NCBI RefSeq assembly: GCF_014333525.1
Contig: NZ_JACSCX010000002.1
Span: forward strand, 310,001-374,000
Direction of reading: 5' to 3'
Length of the DNA stretch: 64,000 nucleotides
From: Hymenobacter puniceus
GTDB lineage: Bacteria; Bacteroidota; Bacteroidia; Cytophagales; Hymenobacteraceae
Made by a program: the position numbers and the translations under genes. Within the stretch, counting starts at the first letter, position 1; each line of letters begins with the position of its first letter. Positions 47,900 through 58,358 of this stretch are shown here, piece after piece. The notes beneath the pieces were generated by a model. That model saw only the letters and a program-made list of their open reading frames with translations, did not search any database and was not told where the DNA came from.

Positions 47900-47960
47900 G
47901 GCTGCCCGAAAATAGCCAAAATCCTAGCCTATGCTTATACAGCACACTCCTAAAAAAGCA

Positions 47961-47991
47961 GTGCCCGTGCTGCGAGTTGCAACACGGGCAC
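47961..47991 (-). terminator. Terminator of the acyl-CoA-binding protein gene
   Basis: A 13-base-pair stem (one G-T) around GAGTT, followed on the - strand by TGCTTTTTT. 22 bases past the stop at 48013. Confidence 0.82.
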
Positions 47992-48012
47992 CAGTAAAGC
48001 AAGACGGATGGC

Positions 48013-48495
48013 TTACTGCAGATCCTTTAGCTGCTCTTCGCTGCCATAGGGAGTACCACCCAGCAGGTCGCCGCGCAGGCCTCCCTGCGAAACGCCCGCC
48101 TGCTGCTGCGACTCAGCCGCTGGGCTGCCATTCACCTGAGAGCCGGTAGCTGGCTGGCCATTGCCGGTAATAACGGTTGTTTTTTCGCCAACCGGCCCAG
48201 CTATTTCCTCCACCTTCTGGATATACTGGCGGCGCGCATCTTCTTCACTCACCCCTTTAAACTTACTCCACGAGTCCCATTGTGCCTGCGACATACCGGC
48301 CGGGCCGCTTGGATTGGCCGGCGAGTCGTCGCCTACCACGTCTTTCTCAGTATCATGGTCGCCTTCGGTGGCTTGCTTATAAAGGCCGTAGAGCTCCGTC
48401 ATGTGAGCAGCCGCTTTATCACCGGGTAGGGTATCTACGCGGGATACAGCAGCTTCAAATTGCTTTTGCAGGGTCATATTTTCTTGCAGATTCAT
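48013..48495 (-). CDS. Acyl-CoA-binding protein (ACBP) with polar C-terminal extension
   Basis: 160 residues from ATG 48495 (MNLQEN); ATG 48477 is possible. Residues about 6-95 follow the ACBP fold: FEAAVSRVDTLPGD, MTELYGLYKQATEGD (the YKQAT acyl-CoA site), WDSWSKFKGVSEEDARRQYI. An acidic Asp/Pro/Gly insertion lies between KQATEGD and WDSW. The C-terminal 60 residues are Gly/Gln/Asn/Ser-rich and look disordered. ACBPs are universal in eukaryotes but patchy in bacteria. It should bind long-chain acyl-CoA esters in the cytoplasm. Divergent from asnB. Confidence 0.85.
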   Translation of the reverse strand: MNLQENMTLQKQFEAAVSRVDTLPGDKAAAHMTELYGLYKQATEGDHDTEKDVVGDDSPANPSGPAGMSQAQWDSWSKFKGVSEEDARRQYIQKVEEIAGPVGEKTTVITGNGQPATGSQVNGSPAAESQQQAGVSQGGLRGDLLGGTPYGSEEQLKDLQ

Positions 48496-48605
48496 AAGGC
48501 ACAGAAAGCTGAGGGTGAAAACTAGAAGGTGTACTAAGCTGGCATGGGTTTGGTTGCGAGACTTGACCATTGGATTTTTCAATCAACACTTCTGCTGAAC
48601 CTTCG

Positions 48606-48613
48606 TACTTTTG
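48606..48613 (+). promoter_or_regulatory. -7 box (TACTTTTG) of asnB
   Basis: A perfect TAnnTTTG eight bases before the asnB ATG, so the mRNA would be almost leaderless. A matching TTG at 19 bases upstream is absent. Confidence 0.5.
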
Positions 48614-48621
48614 TCCGCTCT

Positions 48622-50562
48622 ATGTGTGGAATTACCGGACTATTTGCTTTCACTGACACGGGCCGCAGCGCGCTGGCCGCCCTGCCGGCCTCAACCGACG
48701 CCATTGTCAGCCGTGGCCCTGACTCTCAGGGACACTTTGTATACGACCGTTGCGGCCTCGGCTTTCGGCGTTTGGCTATCCTCGACCTCTCGGCCGATGG
48801 TAATCAGCCCATGACCGACGAGTCGGGCCGGTATACTATTGTCTTCAACGGCGAGATTTTCAACTTCCGGGAACTGCGTCAGCGCCTGGTTAAGAAAGGC
48901 TACCACTTCCATTCCCAGACTGATACCGAGGTGATTCTGCGCCTGTATATCACGGAGGGTCGTACTTTTCTTAAGAAGCTCAATGGCTTCTTCGGCTTGG
49001 CTATCTACGACAAAGAGGAAGACTCGCTGTTCATTGCCCGCGACCGGATGGGCGAGAAGCCCGTGCTCATCTACCGCGACGAAGACAAGCTGTTTTTTGC
49101 TTCGGAGATGAAGTCGTTGCTGGCGCTGGGGATTCCGCGCAAAATGGACTACGTGGCATTGAGCCAGTATTTGCAGCTCAACTACATTCCCGGTCCGGCC
49201 ACCATTTTCAAGGGCGTAAAGAAGCTGCTGCCGGGCCACTACCTGTTCATTAAGGGCAAGAAGGTAGTGCGTAAGCGCTGGTACAAGATTCCGTACGACG
49301 CTAAGCGCGTCGAAAAAAACAAGACCACCTACGAGCAGCAGAAAACCAAGCTGGTTGAGTTGATGGATGATGCCACGGCGCGCCGCCTTGTGGCCGACGT
49401 ACCGGTAGGCGCCTTCCTAAGTGGCGGTATCGATTCGAGCGTTGTCGTGGCGCTGGCCTCGCGCCACACCGACCACCTGAATACCTTCAGTATCGGCTAC
49501 CGCGACGAGCCGTTCTTCGACGAAACCAAATATGCCAAGCTGGTAGCCGAGAAGTATAAAACCAACCACACGGTTTTCTCGCTTACCAATCAAGACCTCT
49601 ACGACCACATTTTCGATGTCCTCGACTACATCGACGAGCCGTTTGCCGATTCTTCGGCGCTGGCCGTATACATTCTGAGCAAGCGTACCCGCGAAAAGGC
49701 CACGGTTGCTCTTAGTGGCGACGGCGCCGATGAGCTGTTTGCGGGCTACAACAAGCACATGGGCGAGTTTCAGGTACGGCAGGGTGGCTTTAAAGCCGAA
49801 GCCGTAACCGGCCTCAACCTGCTCTGGGATATTCTGCCCAAGTCGCGCAATACCTTTTTCGGCAACCGGATTCGGCAGTTTCAGCGCTTCTCGCGCGGGA
49901 TGCTCAGCGGCCCCAAAGACCGGTACTGGGACTGGGCTTCTTTCACGTCTGAAAAAGACTCGCGTAATCTGCTTAGTGCCGCTTCCCGCCGCAAAGTCGG
50001 CAAGAAGCTGGCCGAGAAGCGCCGCAAGGATATACTCGAGAACATTCATGCCGACGGTGACCTGAACGAGGTGCTTCTGACGGATACCACGCTGGTGCTG
50101 CCCTACGACATGCTGGCCAAGGTGGACATGATGAGCATGGCCAACTCCTTGGAAGTGCGCCCGCCTTTCCTCGACCCCAACGTGGTGCGCTTTGCTTTCT
50201 CCCTACCCGTCGAAAGTAAAATCGACGCGAAAATGAAGAAGCGCATCGTGCAGGATGCTTTCCGCCCATTGTTGCCCGAAGAGCTTTACAAACGCCCTAA
50301 ACACGGTTTCGAGGTGCCGTTGCTTAAGTGGTTCCGCGGCGAGCTACGCCCTCTTATCGAAGACGACCTGCTGTCGGATGACTTCATCGAGGCACAGGGC
50401 GTGTTCGATGTAGACGCCATCCGGGCCCTGAAGACGCAACTGTTTTCCCGTAGCCCCGGCGACGTGCACGCCCGCATTTGGGCCCTCATTGTGTTCCAGC
50501 ACTGGTATAAGCGCTACATGATGACCCCGGTAGCACAAGCTGCCAAAACCGTTTCTCAATAA
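48622..50562 (+). CDS. asnB: Glutamine-hydrolysing asparagine synthase family protein
   Basis: 646 residues. The start MCGITG exposes the N-terminal nucleophile Cys after Met removal, so ATG 48622 is certain. The glutaminase domain (2-200; [27 protein letters not shown]) is followed by the synthetase domain with the ATP pyrophosphatase loop [28 protein letters not shown] and [13 protein letters not shown]. It makes asparagine from aspartate and glutamine, or, given the glycan genes that follow, could be one of the AsnB-like amidotransferases found in surface-polysaccharide clusters. 23 bases before ugd, so probably co-transcribed. Confidence 0.93.
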   Translation: MCGITGLFAFTDTGRSALAALPASTDAIVSRGPDSQGHFVYDRCGLGFRRLAILDLSADGNQPMTDESGRYTIVFNGEIFNFRELRQRLVKKGYHFHSQTDTEVILRLYITEGRTFLKKLNGFFGLAIYDKEEDSLFIARDRMGEKPVLIYRDEDKLFFASEMKSLLALGIPRKMDYVALSQYLQLNYIPGPATIFKGVKKLLPGHYLFIKGKKVVRKRWYKIPYDAKRVEKNKTTYEQQKTKLVELMDDATARRLVADVPVGAFLSGGIDSSVVVALASRHTDHLNTFSIGYRDEPFFDETKYAKLVAEKYKTNHTVFSLTNQDLYDHIFDVLDYIDEPFADSSALAVYILSKRTREKATVALSGDGADELFAGYNKHMGEFQVRQGGFKAEAVTGLNLLWDILPKSRNTFFGNRIRQFQRFSRGMLSGPKDRYWDWASFTSEKDSRNLLSAASRRKVGKKLAEKRRKDILENIHADGDLNEVLLTDTTLVLPYDMLAKVDMMSMANSLEVRPPFLDPNVVRFAFSLPVESKIDAKMKKRIVQDAFRPLLPEELYKRPKHGFEVPLLKWFRGELRPLIEDDLLSDDFIEAQGVFDVDAIRALKTQLFSRSPGDVHARIWALIVFQHWYKRYMMTPVAQAAKTVSQ

Positions 50563-50585
50563 GACATTCCACTTCTTTGCATAAC

Positions 50586-51929
50586 ATGAAAATAGCAGTA
50601 GTAGGCACCGGCTACGTCGGACTGGTTACAGGCACTTGCTTTGCCGAGGTAGGCATTGAGGTAACTTGTATTGATATCGATCAGAAAAAAATCGATAACC
50701 TGAAGCAAGGCATCCTCCCTATCTACGAGCCAGGGCTCGAGGAAATGGTAAGCCGCAATGTGGCCGCTGGCCGCTTGAACTTCACTACCAGCTTGGCCGA
50801 GGGTATTAAAGACGCTGATGTAGCCTTTATTGCTGTAGGTACCCCTCCCGGTGAAGACGGCTCCGCTGACCTGAAGTACGTGCTGGCTGTAGCTCGTGGT
50901 ATCGGGGAGCATATGAACGATTACGGCGTAATCGTGACTAAAAGCACAGTGCCTGTAGGCACCGCGGCCAAAGTCCGGACTGAGCTGGAGCAGGCCTTGG
51001 CCAAGCGAGGCGCGTCCATCGAATTCGACGTGGCATCCAATCCGGAGTTCCTGAAAGAAGGTGCTGCCATCGACGACTTCCTGAAGCCCGACCGTATCGT
51101 GGTAGGGGTGTCGTCGGAGCGGGCCGAAGAGGTGATGAGCAAGCTGTACAAGCCGTTCCTGCTCAATGGCCACCCGATTATCTTCATGGACATTCCGTCG
51201 GCGGAAATGACGAAGTATGCGGCCAACTCCATGCTGGCCACTAAGATTTCGTTTATGAACGACATTGCCAACCTGTGCGAAATCATGGGTGCCGATGTGA
51301 ATATGGTACGCAAGGGCATTGGCTCAGACGCTCGTATCGGTACGAAATTCATCTATCCCGGTATCGGCTACGGTGGCTCATGCTTCCCTAAAGACGTGAA
51401 AGCCCTGATCAAGACGGCATCTGAGAATGGCTACCAGATGCAGGTGTTGCAGGCGGTGGAAAGCGTGAATGATGCGCAGAAAGAAGTGCTCTTCGATAAA
51501 GTGAAGAAGCACTTTGGCGGTGACCTGGCTGGGAAAAAGATTGGCATCTGGGGCCTGTCGTTTAAGCCCAAAACCGATGACATGCGGGAAGCTCCTTCCT
51601 TGGTAATTATCGAGAAGCTGCTGGCGGAAGGCTGCACTGTGTCAGCCTACGACCCGGTAGCTATGTCCGAAGCCAAACACTCGCTCGGCGACACCATTAC
51701 GTATGCCAAAGACCAGTTTGAAGCTTTGGTTGATGCCGACGCTTTGTTGGTTGTAACGGAGTGGCCGGAATTCCGCTCACCTAGCTTTGAGGTAGTAGGT
51801 AAGCTGCTCAAACAGAAGGTGATTTTTGACGGCCGCAACATCTACGACCCTAAAGAAATGCAGGAAGCCGGCTTTGCCTACCATTGCATTGGTATCCGCA
51901 CGGCTCATCATGAGCCAGTAGCGTCTTAG
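50586..51929 (+). CDS. ugd: UDP-glucose 6-dehydrogenase
   Basis: Oxidises UDP-glucose to UDP-glucuronate with NAD+. 447 residues. The Rossmann start [15 protein letters not shown], the middle domain with [14 protein letters not shown], the catalytic Cys in YGGSCFPKD, and the C-terminal domain with [16 protein letters not shown] are all as expected. UDP-glucose specificity (not GDP-mannose) is inferred from the next gene, which would use UDP-glucuronate. ATG 50586 gives the standard N-terminus. Confidence 0.94.
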   Translation: MKIAVVGTGYVGLVTGTCFAEVGIEVTCIDIDQKKIDNLKQGILPIYEPGLEEMVSRNVAAGRLNFTTSLAEGIKDADVAFIAVGTPPGEDGSADLKYVLAVARGIGEHMNDYGVIVTKSTVPVGTAAKVRTELEQALAKRGASIEFDVASNPEFLKEGAAIDDFLKPDRIVVGVSSERAEEVMSKLYKPFLLNGHPIIFMDIPSAEMTKYAANSMLATKISFMNDIANLCEIMGADVNMVRKGIGSDARIGTKFIYPGIGYGGSCFPKDVKALIKTASENGYQMQVLQAVESVNDAQKEVLFDKVKKHFGGDLAGKKIGIWGLSFKPKTDDMREAPSLVIIEKLLAEGCTVSAYDPVAMSEAKHSLGDTITYAKDQFEALVDADALLVVTEWPEFRSPSFEVVGKLLKQKVIFDGRNIYDPKEMQEAGFAYHCIGIRTAHHEPVAS

Positions 51930-52032
51930 TTGTCAGGTACTCAGTACTGGTTGTCGGCTTAGCTAGCAGCTGGTACTGAATGGTGCTCCTTACAGCCTCA
52001 CAACTGACAACCAACAACTAACAACTACCAGC

Positions 52033-53019
52033 ATGTCTGATAAAAAGCGCGTACTTATTACCGGCGGCGCCGGCTTCCTGGGCTCTCACCTATGTGAGCG
52101 TTTTCTAGCCGAAGGATACCATGTCATTGCCATGGACAACCTCATCACTGGTGACCTAGGCAACATTGAGCATTTATTCGGCCGCGAAGATTTCGAGTTC
52201 CATCATGCTGATGTGTCGAAATTCGTGTTTGTGCCGGGTAAGCTGGACTACATCCTGCACTTTGCCTCACCAGCTTCGCCGATCGACTATCTGAAAATTC
52301 CAATTCAGACCCTGAAAGTTGGTTCGCTGGGTACACATAATCTGCTGGGACTAGCCCGCGTGAAAAACGCACGGATGCTGATTGCCAGTACTTCAGAAGT
52401 GTATGGCGACCCGGAAGTACACCCACAGGTGGAAGAGTACTTTGGCAACGTAAACCCTGTTGGGCCGCGTGGCTGCTACGACGAAGCCAAGCGTTTTCAG
52501 GAGGCCATCACCATGGCGTATCACAATCACCACGGTCTGGAAACCCGCATCGTTCGTATCTTCAATACCTACGGCCCACGGATGCGTCTCAATGACGGCC
52601 GCGTGTTGCCAGCTTTCCTGAGCCAGGCATTGCGTGGTGAAAACCTTACCGTATTCGGCGACGGCTCGCAGACTCGTTCTTTCTGCTACGTTGATGATTT
52701 AGTAGAGGGTATTTACCGCCTGTTGCTGAGCGACTACGCGCTACCCGTAAACATTGGCAACCCCGACGAAATTACCATTAAGGAGTTTGGGGAGGAAATT
52801 GCCAAGCTGATGAATGTGGAGTTCAAGCCAACCTATCAGGAACTTCCGCAGAACGACCCGATGAAGCGTAAGCCAGATATCTCGAAAGCTCGCGAAATCC
52901 TAGGTTGGGAGCCCAAAGTAAACCGTGCCGAAGGCTTGCGCCGCACATTAGAGTACTTCAAGGAGCATATCAACGAGGTAACGGCCGGAGCAGTAAATAA
53001 CACGCCGCGTACTTTCTAG
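52033..53019 (+). CDS. UDP-glucuronate decarboxylase (UDP-xylose synthase)
   Basis: A 328-residue extended SDR. It has [14 protein letters not shown] for NAD binding, [14 protein letters not shown], and the [11 protein letters not shown] motif (catalytic Tyr and Lys), the pattern of UXS enzymes that turn UDP-glucuronate into UDP-xylose. [13 protein letters not shown] and IGNPDEITI are family features. Immediately downstream of ugd, with a 103-base gap holding AAC-rich direct repeats. Cytoplasmic, soluble. Confidence 0.92.
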   Translation: MSDKKRVLITGGAGFLGSHLCERFLAEGYHVIAMDNLITGDLGNIEHLFGREDFEFHHADVSKFVFVPGKLDYILHFASPASPIDYLKIPIQTLKVGSLGTHNLLGLARVKNARMLIASTSEVYGDPEVHPQVEEYFGNVNPVGPRGCYDEAKRFQEAITMAYHNHHGLETRIVRIFNTYGPRMRLNDGRVLPAFLSQALRGENLTVFGDGSQTRSFCYVDDLVEGIYRLLLSDYALPVNIGNPDEITIKEFGEEIAKLMNVEFKPTYQELPQNDPMKRKPDISKAREILGWEPKVNRAEGLRRTLEYFKEHINEVTAGAVNNTPRTF

Positions 53020-53454
53020 AAACCCTCCGCAGCAGTCTGTTCGTGATACTGATGTACTGCTGAATAACAGACAGGCGCTCGAAAAGGTATCCGGACAACA
53101 GCTGGAATATCTGAGGGGCCCTGGTATAAACGTCTCCGGTTTTTTATATAGTTAATTCTGTATAAAAGCCGGAGACGTTTCTATGTACATTGCTGAATAA
53201 ATTGAGAAACTGCTCTGTGCTCTGCGCAGGTGTTGTTCCAGCGCTTTGCAGGTCTTGCCGTTACCGGTCATCTGCTCGGGTTTGGCGTCCGGCGCTCTGA
53301 ATTTTAGGCGCATTGTAGCAACTAGGTGGCTGACTGTGCCTGTAAAGTTGTTTAGTGCTGGTAGCCCCGTTCTGAAGTGCTGCGTGCCAACTATTGCAGG
53401 GGTAATTACCTGCTTTGCTTACCTACTCATTATTGCCTGAGACGCTTACGCTTC
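53020..53454. other. Intergenic stretch with one terminator-like hairpin
   Basis: Between the UDP-xylose synthase and the FdtA-like gene. Apart from the hairpin at 53128-53180 I see no gene: one short frame at 53246-53440 has no recognisable content or start context. Confidence 0.6.
53128..53180 (+). terminator. Hairpin terminator after the UDP-xylose synthase
   Basis: AAACGTCTCCGG (53128-53139) pairs exactly with 53169-53180; the AT-rich loop adds further pairs (TTTTTATA with TATAAAA). It would separate the ugd part from the aminosugar cassette. Confidence 0.65.
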
Positions 53455-53895
53455 ATGGAAAAAAAGCCGGATTTGCAGTTCATTAATGCCACGCCGCGCA
53501 TTTTGTCGCTGCCCAGATTGGGTGCTCCGGATATTGGCTATATCACGGTTCTGGAGAAAGGAGGCCACCTGCCATTTGCTATTGCCCGCACGTTCTGGAC
53601 CTATTACACACCGGAAAGCATTGTACGTGGCCGGCACGCGCACTACAGCACCGAGCAGGTATTAGTGGCACTGGCCGGGAGAATCATCGTAACAACCGAA
53701 CAGGCAGATGGCACCCTGGAAACTTTCCGGTTAGAAAGCCCGGATACTGGACTGTATATACCGCCTAATGTGTGGCACACTATGCAGTACTCCCATACTG
53801 CGGTGCAAATGGTACTGGCATCAACGGTCTACGATGAAAGCGACTATATCCGCGAATTTGAGAGGTTTAAGGCGGTATGGGGCATTTCGGAGTAG
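53455..53895 (+). CDS. FdtA-like dTDP-4-keto-6-deoxyhexose 3,4-ketoisomerase (cupin)
   Basis: 146 residues. The FdtA/QdtA/WxcM-type motif RGRHAHYSTEQVLVALAG carries the active-site His residues, and DTGLYIPPNVWHTMQY is the second half of the cupin. These enzymes turn dTDP-4-keto-6-deoxyglucose into the 3-keto isomer, which a DegT aminotransferase then aminates. Both the aminotransferase and an acyltransferase follow. Whether the product is the galacto or gluco isomer (Fuc3N or Qui3N) cannot be told. ATG 53455. No RmlA or RmlB in the window, so dTDP-sugar supply must be encoded elsewhere. Confidence 0.87.
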   Translation: MEKKPDLQFINATPRILSLPRLGAPDIGYITVLEKGGHLPFAIARTFWTYYTPESIVRGRHAHYSTEQVLVALAGRIIVTTEQADGTLETFRLESPDTGLYIPPNVWHTMQYSHTAVQMVLASTVYDESDYIREFERFKAVWGISE

Positions 53896-54824
53896 CGGAG
53901 AAGCTGGTTGCTGAACGGCGCGCTGTATTGGAGCGGTTGTCGCCCTACCACTTTCTGCAGGAAGTAGGGGCGCACGACCAGTTGGGAGTTGGCCGGGCTG
54001 CTAGGTTTGGCAACCAGGTACACGAACAGCTATTTACCAGTGGGAAAGCACAGTTTTTATACGAACTGCTGCCATGGGATTCCCAGTTTTTTGATACCCC
54101 TACTTACCGGCTCTTCTCTGTGCTGTTTGAGCAGGATGAGCAGCTTGCTGACCTGACCAATGCTGTACGGGATTTTCAGCTGAAACTTGCGTCTGTGGCG
54201 CCCAGCACGTATTGCTTTGTGGAAGTGCCGGCCGAGGATATTCGGCTGTTGCAGGCCCTCACGCAGGCTGGCTGGCGCTGGAACGAAACACGGCTGCATT
54301 ATTATCACCAGACCCACCTTGCTGGCTTTGCTGCGCCACGCCACGCCGTACGGCTGGCTCTTCCAGCTGAAGCAGTCCATCTAGGGCAGATAGCCGCCGC
54401 CGCACGCAACAATTACGACCGGTTTCATGCCGACCCGTGGTTTGGAGCAGATAGGGCCGATGCTTTTCTGGCCCGCTATGCTGCTGCGGCCACTGAAGGA
54501 TATTGCGACGCCGTTCTGGTGCCAGACCTGCCTGGGCTGCCCGTTGATTCTTTCATGGCTATCAGTGACTTGCAAACGGATGCGGCCTTGCTGGGCGTGA
54601 AGCTGTCGAGGGTGGTGCTGACGGCTGTGGGGCCTGACAACCGCGGCTGGCACCTGCGCCTGCTCAGCGAAACGCTACACCGGGCCCGGGAAAGGGGCGC
54701 AGCTGCCGTATTGATGACCACCCAGGCGACCAATAGAGCGGTGATTCGCAACGCAGAAAAGTTGAACTTTGCGCTGGGCGCTACCACGCACGTGCTGTCG
54801 TGCCCGTCGCCTATACACGCTTGA
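53877..54824 (+). CDS. GNAT acyltransferase, WecD-like, of the aminosugar cassette
   Basis: 315 residues. [12 protein letters not shown] near residue 64 matches the L-x-W-D-S-x-F-F signature of WecD/RffC, which acetylates dTDP-4-amino-4,6-dideoxygalactose, and [17 protein letters not shown] near the end is the GNAT motif B. It overlaps the FdtA-like gene by 19 bases and ends 11 bases before the aminotransferase gene. It therefore probably N-acylates the 3-amino sugar made by its neighbours. The known FdtC/QdtC enzymes for this step are left-handed beta-helix proteins, so a GNAT here is a replacement or acts on another position. Confidence 0.82.
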   Translation: MGHFGVAEKLVAERRAVLERLSPYHFLQEVGAHDQLGVGRAARFGNQVHEQLFTSGKAQFLYELLPWDSQFFDTPTYRLFSVLFEQDEQLADLTNAVRDFQLKLASVAPSTYCFVEVPAEDIRLLQALTQAGWRWNETRLHYYHQTHLAGFAAPRHAVRLALPAEAVHLGQIAAAARNNYDRFHADPWFGADRADAFLARYAAAATEGYCDAVLVPDLPGLPVDSFMAISDLQTDAALLGVKLSRVVLTAVGPDNRGWHLRLLSETLHRARERGAAAVLMTTQATNRAVIRNAEKLNFALGATTHVLSCPSPIHA

Positions 54825-54835
54825 TTGTGCTTAGT

Positions 54836-55951
54836 ATGCCCCCAACTATAATTCCTTTTCTGGCCTTTGGTCCTCAGCACGACCCTATCCGGGAGCAAGT
54901 ATTGGCGGCAGTAGCGGCTGTATACGACTCGCACTGGTACGTGCTGGGTGAGGCTGTTCGGCAGTTTGAGGCCGAGTACGCTCAGTATAATGGCACTGCT
55001 GAATGCGTGGGGGTTGGCAATGGGTTGGATGCCTTGTATCTGAGCTTAAAAGCACTGGGAGTAGGGGAAGGCGACGAAGTTCTCGTGCCCAGCAACACCT
55101 ATATTGCTACGTGGCTGGCCGTATCCATGACTGGCGCCAAGCCCGTACCGGTAGAGCCGGACCCAGCTACCTATAACCTAAACCCCGAACGGCTGGCGGC
55201 CGCCCTTACAGCGCGCACCCGCGCCATCATGCCCGTGCATCTGTATGGGCAAGCCTGCGCCATGGGGCCAATACTCGCTTTTGCGCACCAGCACCAGTTG
55301 TGGGTGGTAGAAGACAATGCTCAGGCTCATGGTGCTACCTGGCAGAATAAACTCACAGGAAGCTTTGGTAACCTGAATGCCACAAGCTTCTATCCCGGTA
55401 AAAATTTAGGCGCGCTCGGTGACGCCGGCGCTGTTACCACTGATTCGGCCGAGCTGGCTGAGCAGATCCGGCTGTTGCGCAACTACGGCTCGCGGCAGAA
55501 GTACCATAACGAGGCAGCTGGAATCAACTCCCGGCTAGATGAGCTGCAGGCTGCCGTGCTGCGGGTAAAGCTTCCGTTCCTGACCACCTGGACCCGCCAA
55601 CGGCAGCAAATAGCTGCCTGGTACGACACGCATCTGGCCGGCGTGCCGGAGCTGGTGCTTCCTGCCACAGCAGCCGGCGCTACGCACGTGTATCATCTGT
55701 ATGTAGTGCGTACTCCGCGCCGCGACGCGCTACAGCAGCACCTCACTGCTCACGGAATCGGAACCCTTATTCACTACCCGGTGCCTCCGCATCAGCAGCC
55801 CGCCTATCAGGCCCTGGGCTATAGCGCCGGTGATTTTCCGATAGCCGAAGAACTGGCTGCCACCAGCCTTAGCTTGCCGCTCTGGCCAGGCCTTGCGGAG
55901 TGGCAGGTAGCGCAGATAAGTCAGCGTATCCGCAGTTTTTTGTCTGCCTGA
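54836..55951 (+). CDS. DegT/DnrJ/EryC1-family sugar aminotransferase (FdtB-like)
   Basis: 371 residues. The PLP-binding Lys189 is in [25 protein letters not shown] has the cofactor Asp, and [25 protein letters not shown] is the family block. The G-K-N-L-G-A form is typical of 3-aminotransferases of the FdtB/QdtB group. With the ketoisomerase and acyltransferase upstream it should make a dTDP-3-amino-3,6-dideoxyhexose from glutamate. ATG 54836 follows the preceding stop by 11 bases; an upstream GTG at 54800 would overlap. Confidence 0.9.
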   Translation: MPPTIIPFLAFGPQHDPIREQVLAAVAAVYDSHWYVLGEAVRQFEAEYAQYNGTAECVGVGNGLDALYLSLKALGVGEGDEVLVPSNTYIATWLAVSMTGAKPVPVEPDPATYNLNPERLAAALTARTRAIMPVHLYGQACAMGPILAFAHQHQLWVVEDNAQAHGATWQNKLTGSFGNLNATSFYPGKNLGALGDAGAVTTDSAELAEQIRLLRNYGSRQKYHNEAAGINSRLDELQAAVLRVKLPFLTTWTRQRQQIAAWYDTHLAGVPELVLPATAAGATHVYHLYVVRTPRRDALQQHLTAHGIGTLIHYPVPPHQQPAYQALGYSAGDFPIAEELAATSLSLPLWPGLAEWQVAQISQRIRSFLSA

Positions 55952-55984
55952 TTTTACCGGATTAATTGCCCTGTTTTTGTCTCT

Positions 55985-56917
55985 ATGCCTGTCCTGAGCA
56001 TCATCATTCCCTGCTACTTCAACGAAGCCAATATTCCGCTTACTATGGCGGAGCTATTGGCCAATGAGGCTACGCTGCCAACTGATCTGCAGGTGGAATA
56101 TGTGCTGGTAGATGATGGCTCGCAGGACGGGACATTGCGGGAACTGCTGGCCGTACGGGCTTTGCACCCAGAGCGGGTGCGGGTGGTAGAATTGGCTGGA
56201 AATGTAGGTTCCTACAACGCCATTGTGGCGGGTATGGCGTACGCCAGCGGCGACTGTACGGCCATCATCACGGCTGATTTGCAAGACCCTCCTGAACTGC
56301 TGGCCCAAATGGTTGCTTACTGGCAACAGGGGTTTCGCCTAGTTATCGGCAACCGCCAGGACCGCGAGGAAACTGGCCCGCAGAAATGGTTGGCCACCTT
56401 GTTTCATGGTATGATGAAGCGTTTTGCGCTGCCCAATATCCCATCCGGTGGCTTTGATTTTGTGCTTTTCGATCGGCAGGTACGGGAGCAGGTGCTGCAG
56501 ATGCAGGAGCGCAACAGCAACGTGTTTTACCTGATGACTTGGTTGGGTCATGCCTACGTCAACATCCCGTACGTACGCCGCAAGCGCCAGGTGGGCCGTT
56601 CGCGCTGGACACTACAGAAGAAGGTGAAGCTATTTATTGATTCCTTTTTGGCTTTCTCCTTTTTACCTGTTCGCATCATTTCTATTACGGGCTTGGTGCT
56701 AGGAATGAGTGCACTGCTTTATGGTATCTATCTTGTTTTCCTACGGCTGACCAATCCATCGGAGCCGCCTGGCTGGACCACGCTGATGGTAGTGCTCCTG
56801 CTGGTGTCGGCCTTTCAAATGACAGCGCTGGGCGTTATCGGCGAATATGTCTGGCGGGGCCTCGATGCAGCTCGCAACCGGCCGCTTTATGTGGTGAAGA
56901 ATGTGTATGCAGAGTAG
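55985..56917 (+). CDS. GT2 glycosyltransferase of the polyprenyl-phosphate type (DPM1/GtrB-like)
   Basis: 310 residues. The GT-A domain starts SIIIPCYFNEANIP, with VLVDDGSQDGT and the D-x-D-like TADLQDPPE; GNRQDREETG follows. Two membrane helices at the C-terminus (IISITGLVLGMSALLYGIYL, and TTLMVVLLLVSAFQMTALG) and the ending GEYVWRGLDAARNRPLYVV are typical of enzymes that load a sugar onto undecaprenyl phosphate. It overlaps the next gene, a GT-C transferase, which suggests that the two form a flippase-linked periplasmic transfer pathway. Confidence 0.9.
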   Translation: MPVLSIIIPCYFNEANIPLTMAELLANEATLPTDLQVEYVLVDDGSQDGTLRELLAVRALHPERVRVVELAGNVGSYNAIVAGMAYASGDCTAIITADLQDPPELLAQMVAYWQQGFRLVIGNRQDREETGPQKWLATLFHGMMKRFALPNIPSGGFDFVLFDRQVREQVLQMQERNSNVFYLMTWLGHAYVNIPYVRRKRQVGRSRWTLQKKVKLFIDSFLAFSFLPVRIISITGLVLGMSALLYGIYLVFLRLTNPSEPPGWTTLMVVLLLVSAFQMTALGVIGEYVWRGLDAARNRPLYVVKNVYAE

Positions 56918-56921
56918 CCAC

Positions 56922-58346
56922 ATGCAGTCCAAAGCCCAGGAGCAAAGGCGGCTGGCCGCCATTGTGTTATTAGGCTTTGTGCTACGTGTAGCATTCGTGC
57001 TTAAAGGGGCTACTATCTACTATGGTGCAGGGCAGGAGCACTACAATGGCGACACACATTCTTTCATTCAGAGTTTTCTGAATCTGTGGCATACTGGGCA
57101 CTACACAATAGACCCATTGCTGCCAGAAGCCTCCTTCGGGCGGCTACCAGGCTATCCATTTTTTTATGGGTTGCACTACATCATATTTGGCCCTGCGCTG
57201 GCTATTAAGGCGTCGGTTACAAGCCAAGTGCTGCTGGATACAAGCGTTATTGTATTGTTATATAAGGCCAGTCGGCGCTGGGCCAGTAAGGGGCCGGCCC
57301 AGATAGTTGCCTTGTTATATGCCACCTATCCATTTGCTATTCTTTGGGTGACAGTAATAGGCAGCGAAACACTGAGTGTTTTCTGTGCAGTGCTTTGGTT
57401 TAACCTGATAACCAAAACCAGAAACGATAAGAAGCACTATTGCTTAATTGGAGCTCTTATAGCGCTGGCATTTTATGTTCGGGAATACCTCGGCATCCTG
57501 CTACCAATAAGTGTGCTTTTGGTAGTGATAAGAGGCCTCGGCAGTGGAGCGGCCATGTGGCAGCGAAGCGCTTGTATGATACTTGGGTTCGGCGCATTGT
57601 ATATGTGGTGGCCAGCCCGCAACTATTTAAACCACAATGAAATTGTGCTGCTGAAGCCAGCATCAGCTGGCTACATCAACCTGCGAGAGGATATGCAGGC
57701 TTATCTGGATTGGCTGGCATGCTGGACCAACGACAATTCCAGCTGGATGGAGTCGATGCTACATAACCAGCCATACCGCTATCCAGCCAGCATATTTAGC
57801 AGTCCCGCCGAAGAGCGCCGAGCCTATGAGCTCACAACTTTGGCTGCCAACTGCGGAAGTAGCTTTCAGGTCCGACGACTGAGCAGTGCAGGCAGTCAGT
57901 TGCCCTTACCTTATTCTGCTCCCTGTAACGCCCGGATAGCACAGGGCTTCGATTCCTTACGCAGAAGCTTTATTGCGCATAATCCAGTGGCCTACTATAC
58001 CAAAGTGCCATTCGCCAATCTGCGCAAAGCATTCTTTAAGAGCGCGACTATAAACCAGGGAGACTCCTACAGGCCATATATTCATCGGATTCTGTTCTTT
58101 TATCGTTCATGCCTGTTGCTCTTTACAGTAGCTTCTCTGATTATCTATCGAAACAGAGAGTATCTGTGGCCAATAATAGGGTATGCTGCCTTTGTTTACT
58201 GCTATATGAGCTTAGTGTTCAGAAGTTTAGAGATGCGCTACTTACTGCAGGCTGACGTATTGATGCTCGTGCCAGCAGCGCTTTTAATAAGCCAAGTGCT
58301 AAAGCAGGCGCTGGATAGTGAGGTGCTGGGCAAAGCACATAAGTGA
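56922..58346 (+). CDS. Polytopic GT-C (GT39-like) glycosyltransferase
   Basis: About 474 residues with around nine to eleven membrane helices. The first outer loop has HYNGDTHSFIQSF (an acidic residue at the catalytic position of GT-C enzymes) and FGRLPGYPFFYGL, a pattern shared with ArnT/PMT-type and GT39 proteins that use polyprenyl-phosphate sugars. A large soluble loop (about 265-365) holds several Cys. I set the start at ATG 56922, just after the preceding stop; ATG 56901 and 56907 overlap it. Acceptor unknown. Less GC-rich than the genes before 50 kb. Confidence 0.8.
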   Translation: MQSKAQEQRRLAAIVLLGFVLRVAFVLKGATIYYGAGQEHYNGDTHSFIQSFLNLWHTGHYTIDPLLPEASFGRLPGYPFFYGLHYIIFGPALAIKASVTSQVLLDTSVIVLLYKASRRWASKGPAQIVALLYATYPFAILWVTVIGSETLSVFCAVLWFNLITKTRNDKKHYCLIGALIALAFYVREYLGILLPISVLLVVIRGLGSGAAMWQRSACMILGFGALYMWWPARNYLNHNEIVLLKPASAGYINLREDMQAYLDWLACWTNDNSSWMESMLHNQPYRYPASIFSSPAEERRAYELTTLAANCGSSFQVRRLSSAGSQLPLPYSAPCNARIAQGFDSLRRSFIAHNPVAYYTKVPFANLRKAFFKSATINQGDSYRPYIHRILFFYRSCLLLFTVASLIIYRNREYLWPIIGYAAFVYCYMSLVFRSLEMRYLLQADVLMLVPAALLISQVLKQALDSEVLGKAHK

Positions 58347-58358
58347 GACAATTGAGTC

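Noticed and set aside
51930..52032. AAC-rich repeats between ugd and the UDP-xylose synthase considered as a regulatory leader
   Set aside because: Short, irregular copies of ACAACT and GACAAC without stable folding or known riboswitch features.
53246..53440. A 64-codon frame before the FdtA-like gene
   Set aside because: Cys/Val-rich, no start context, no family, and lies in a stretch of non-coding appearance.
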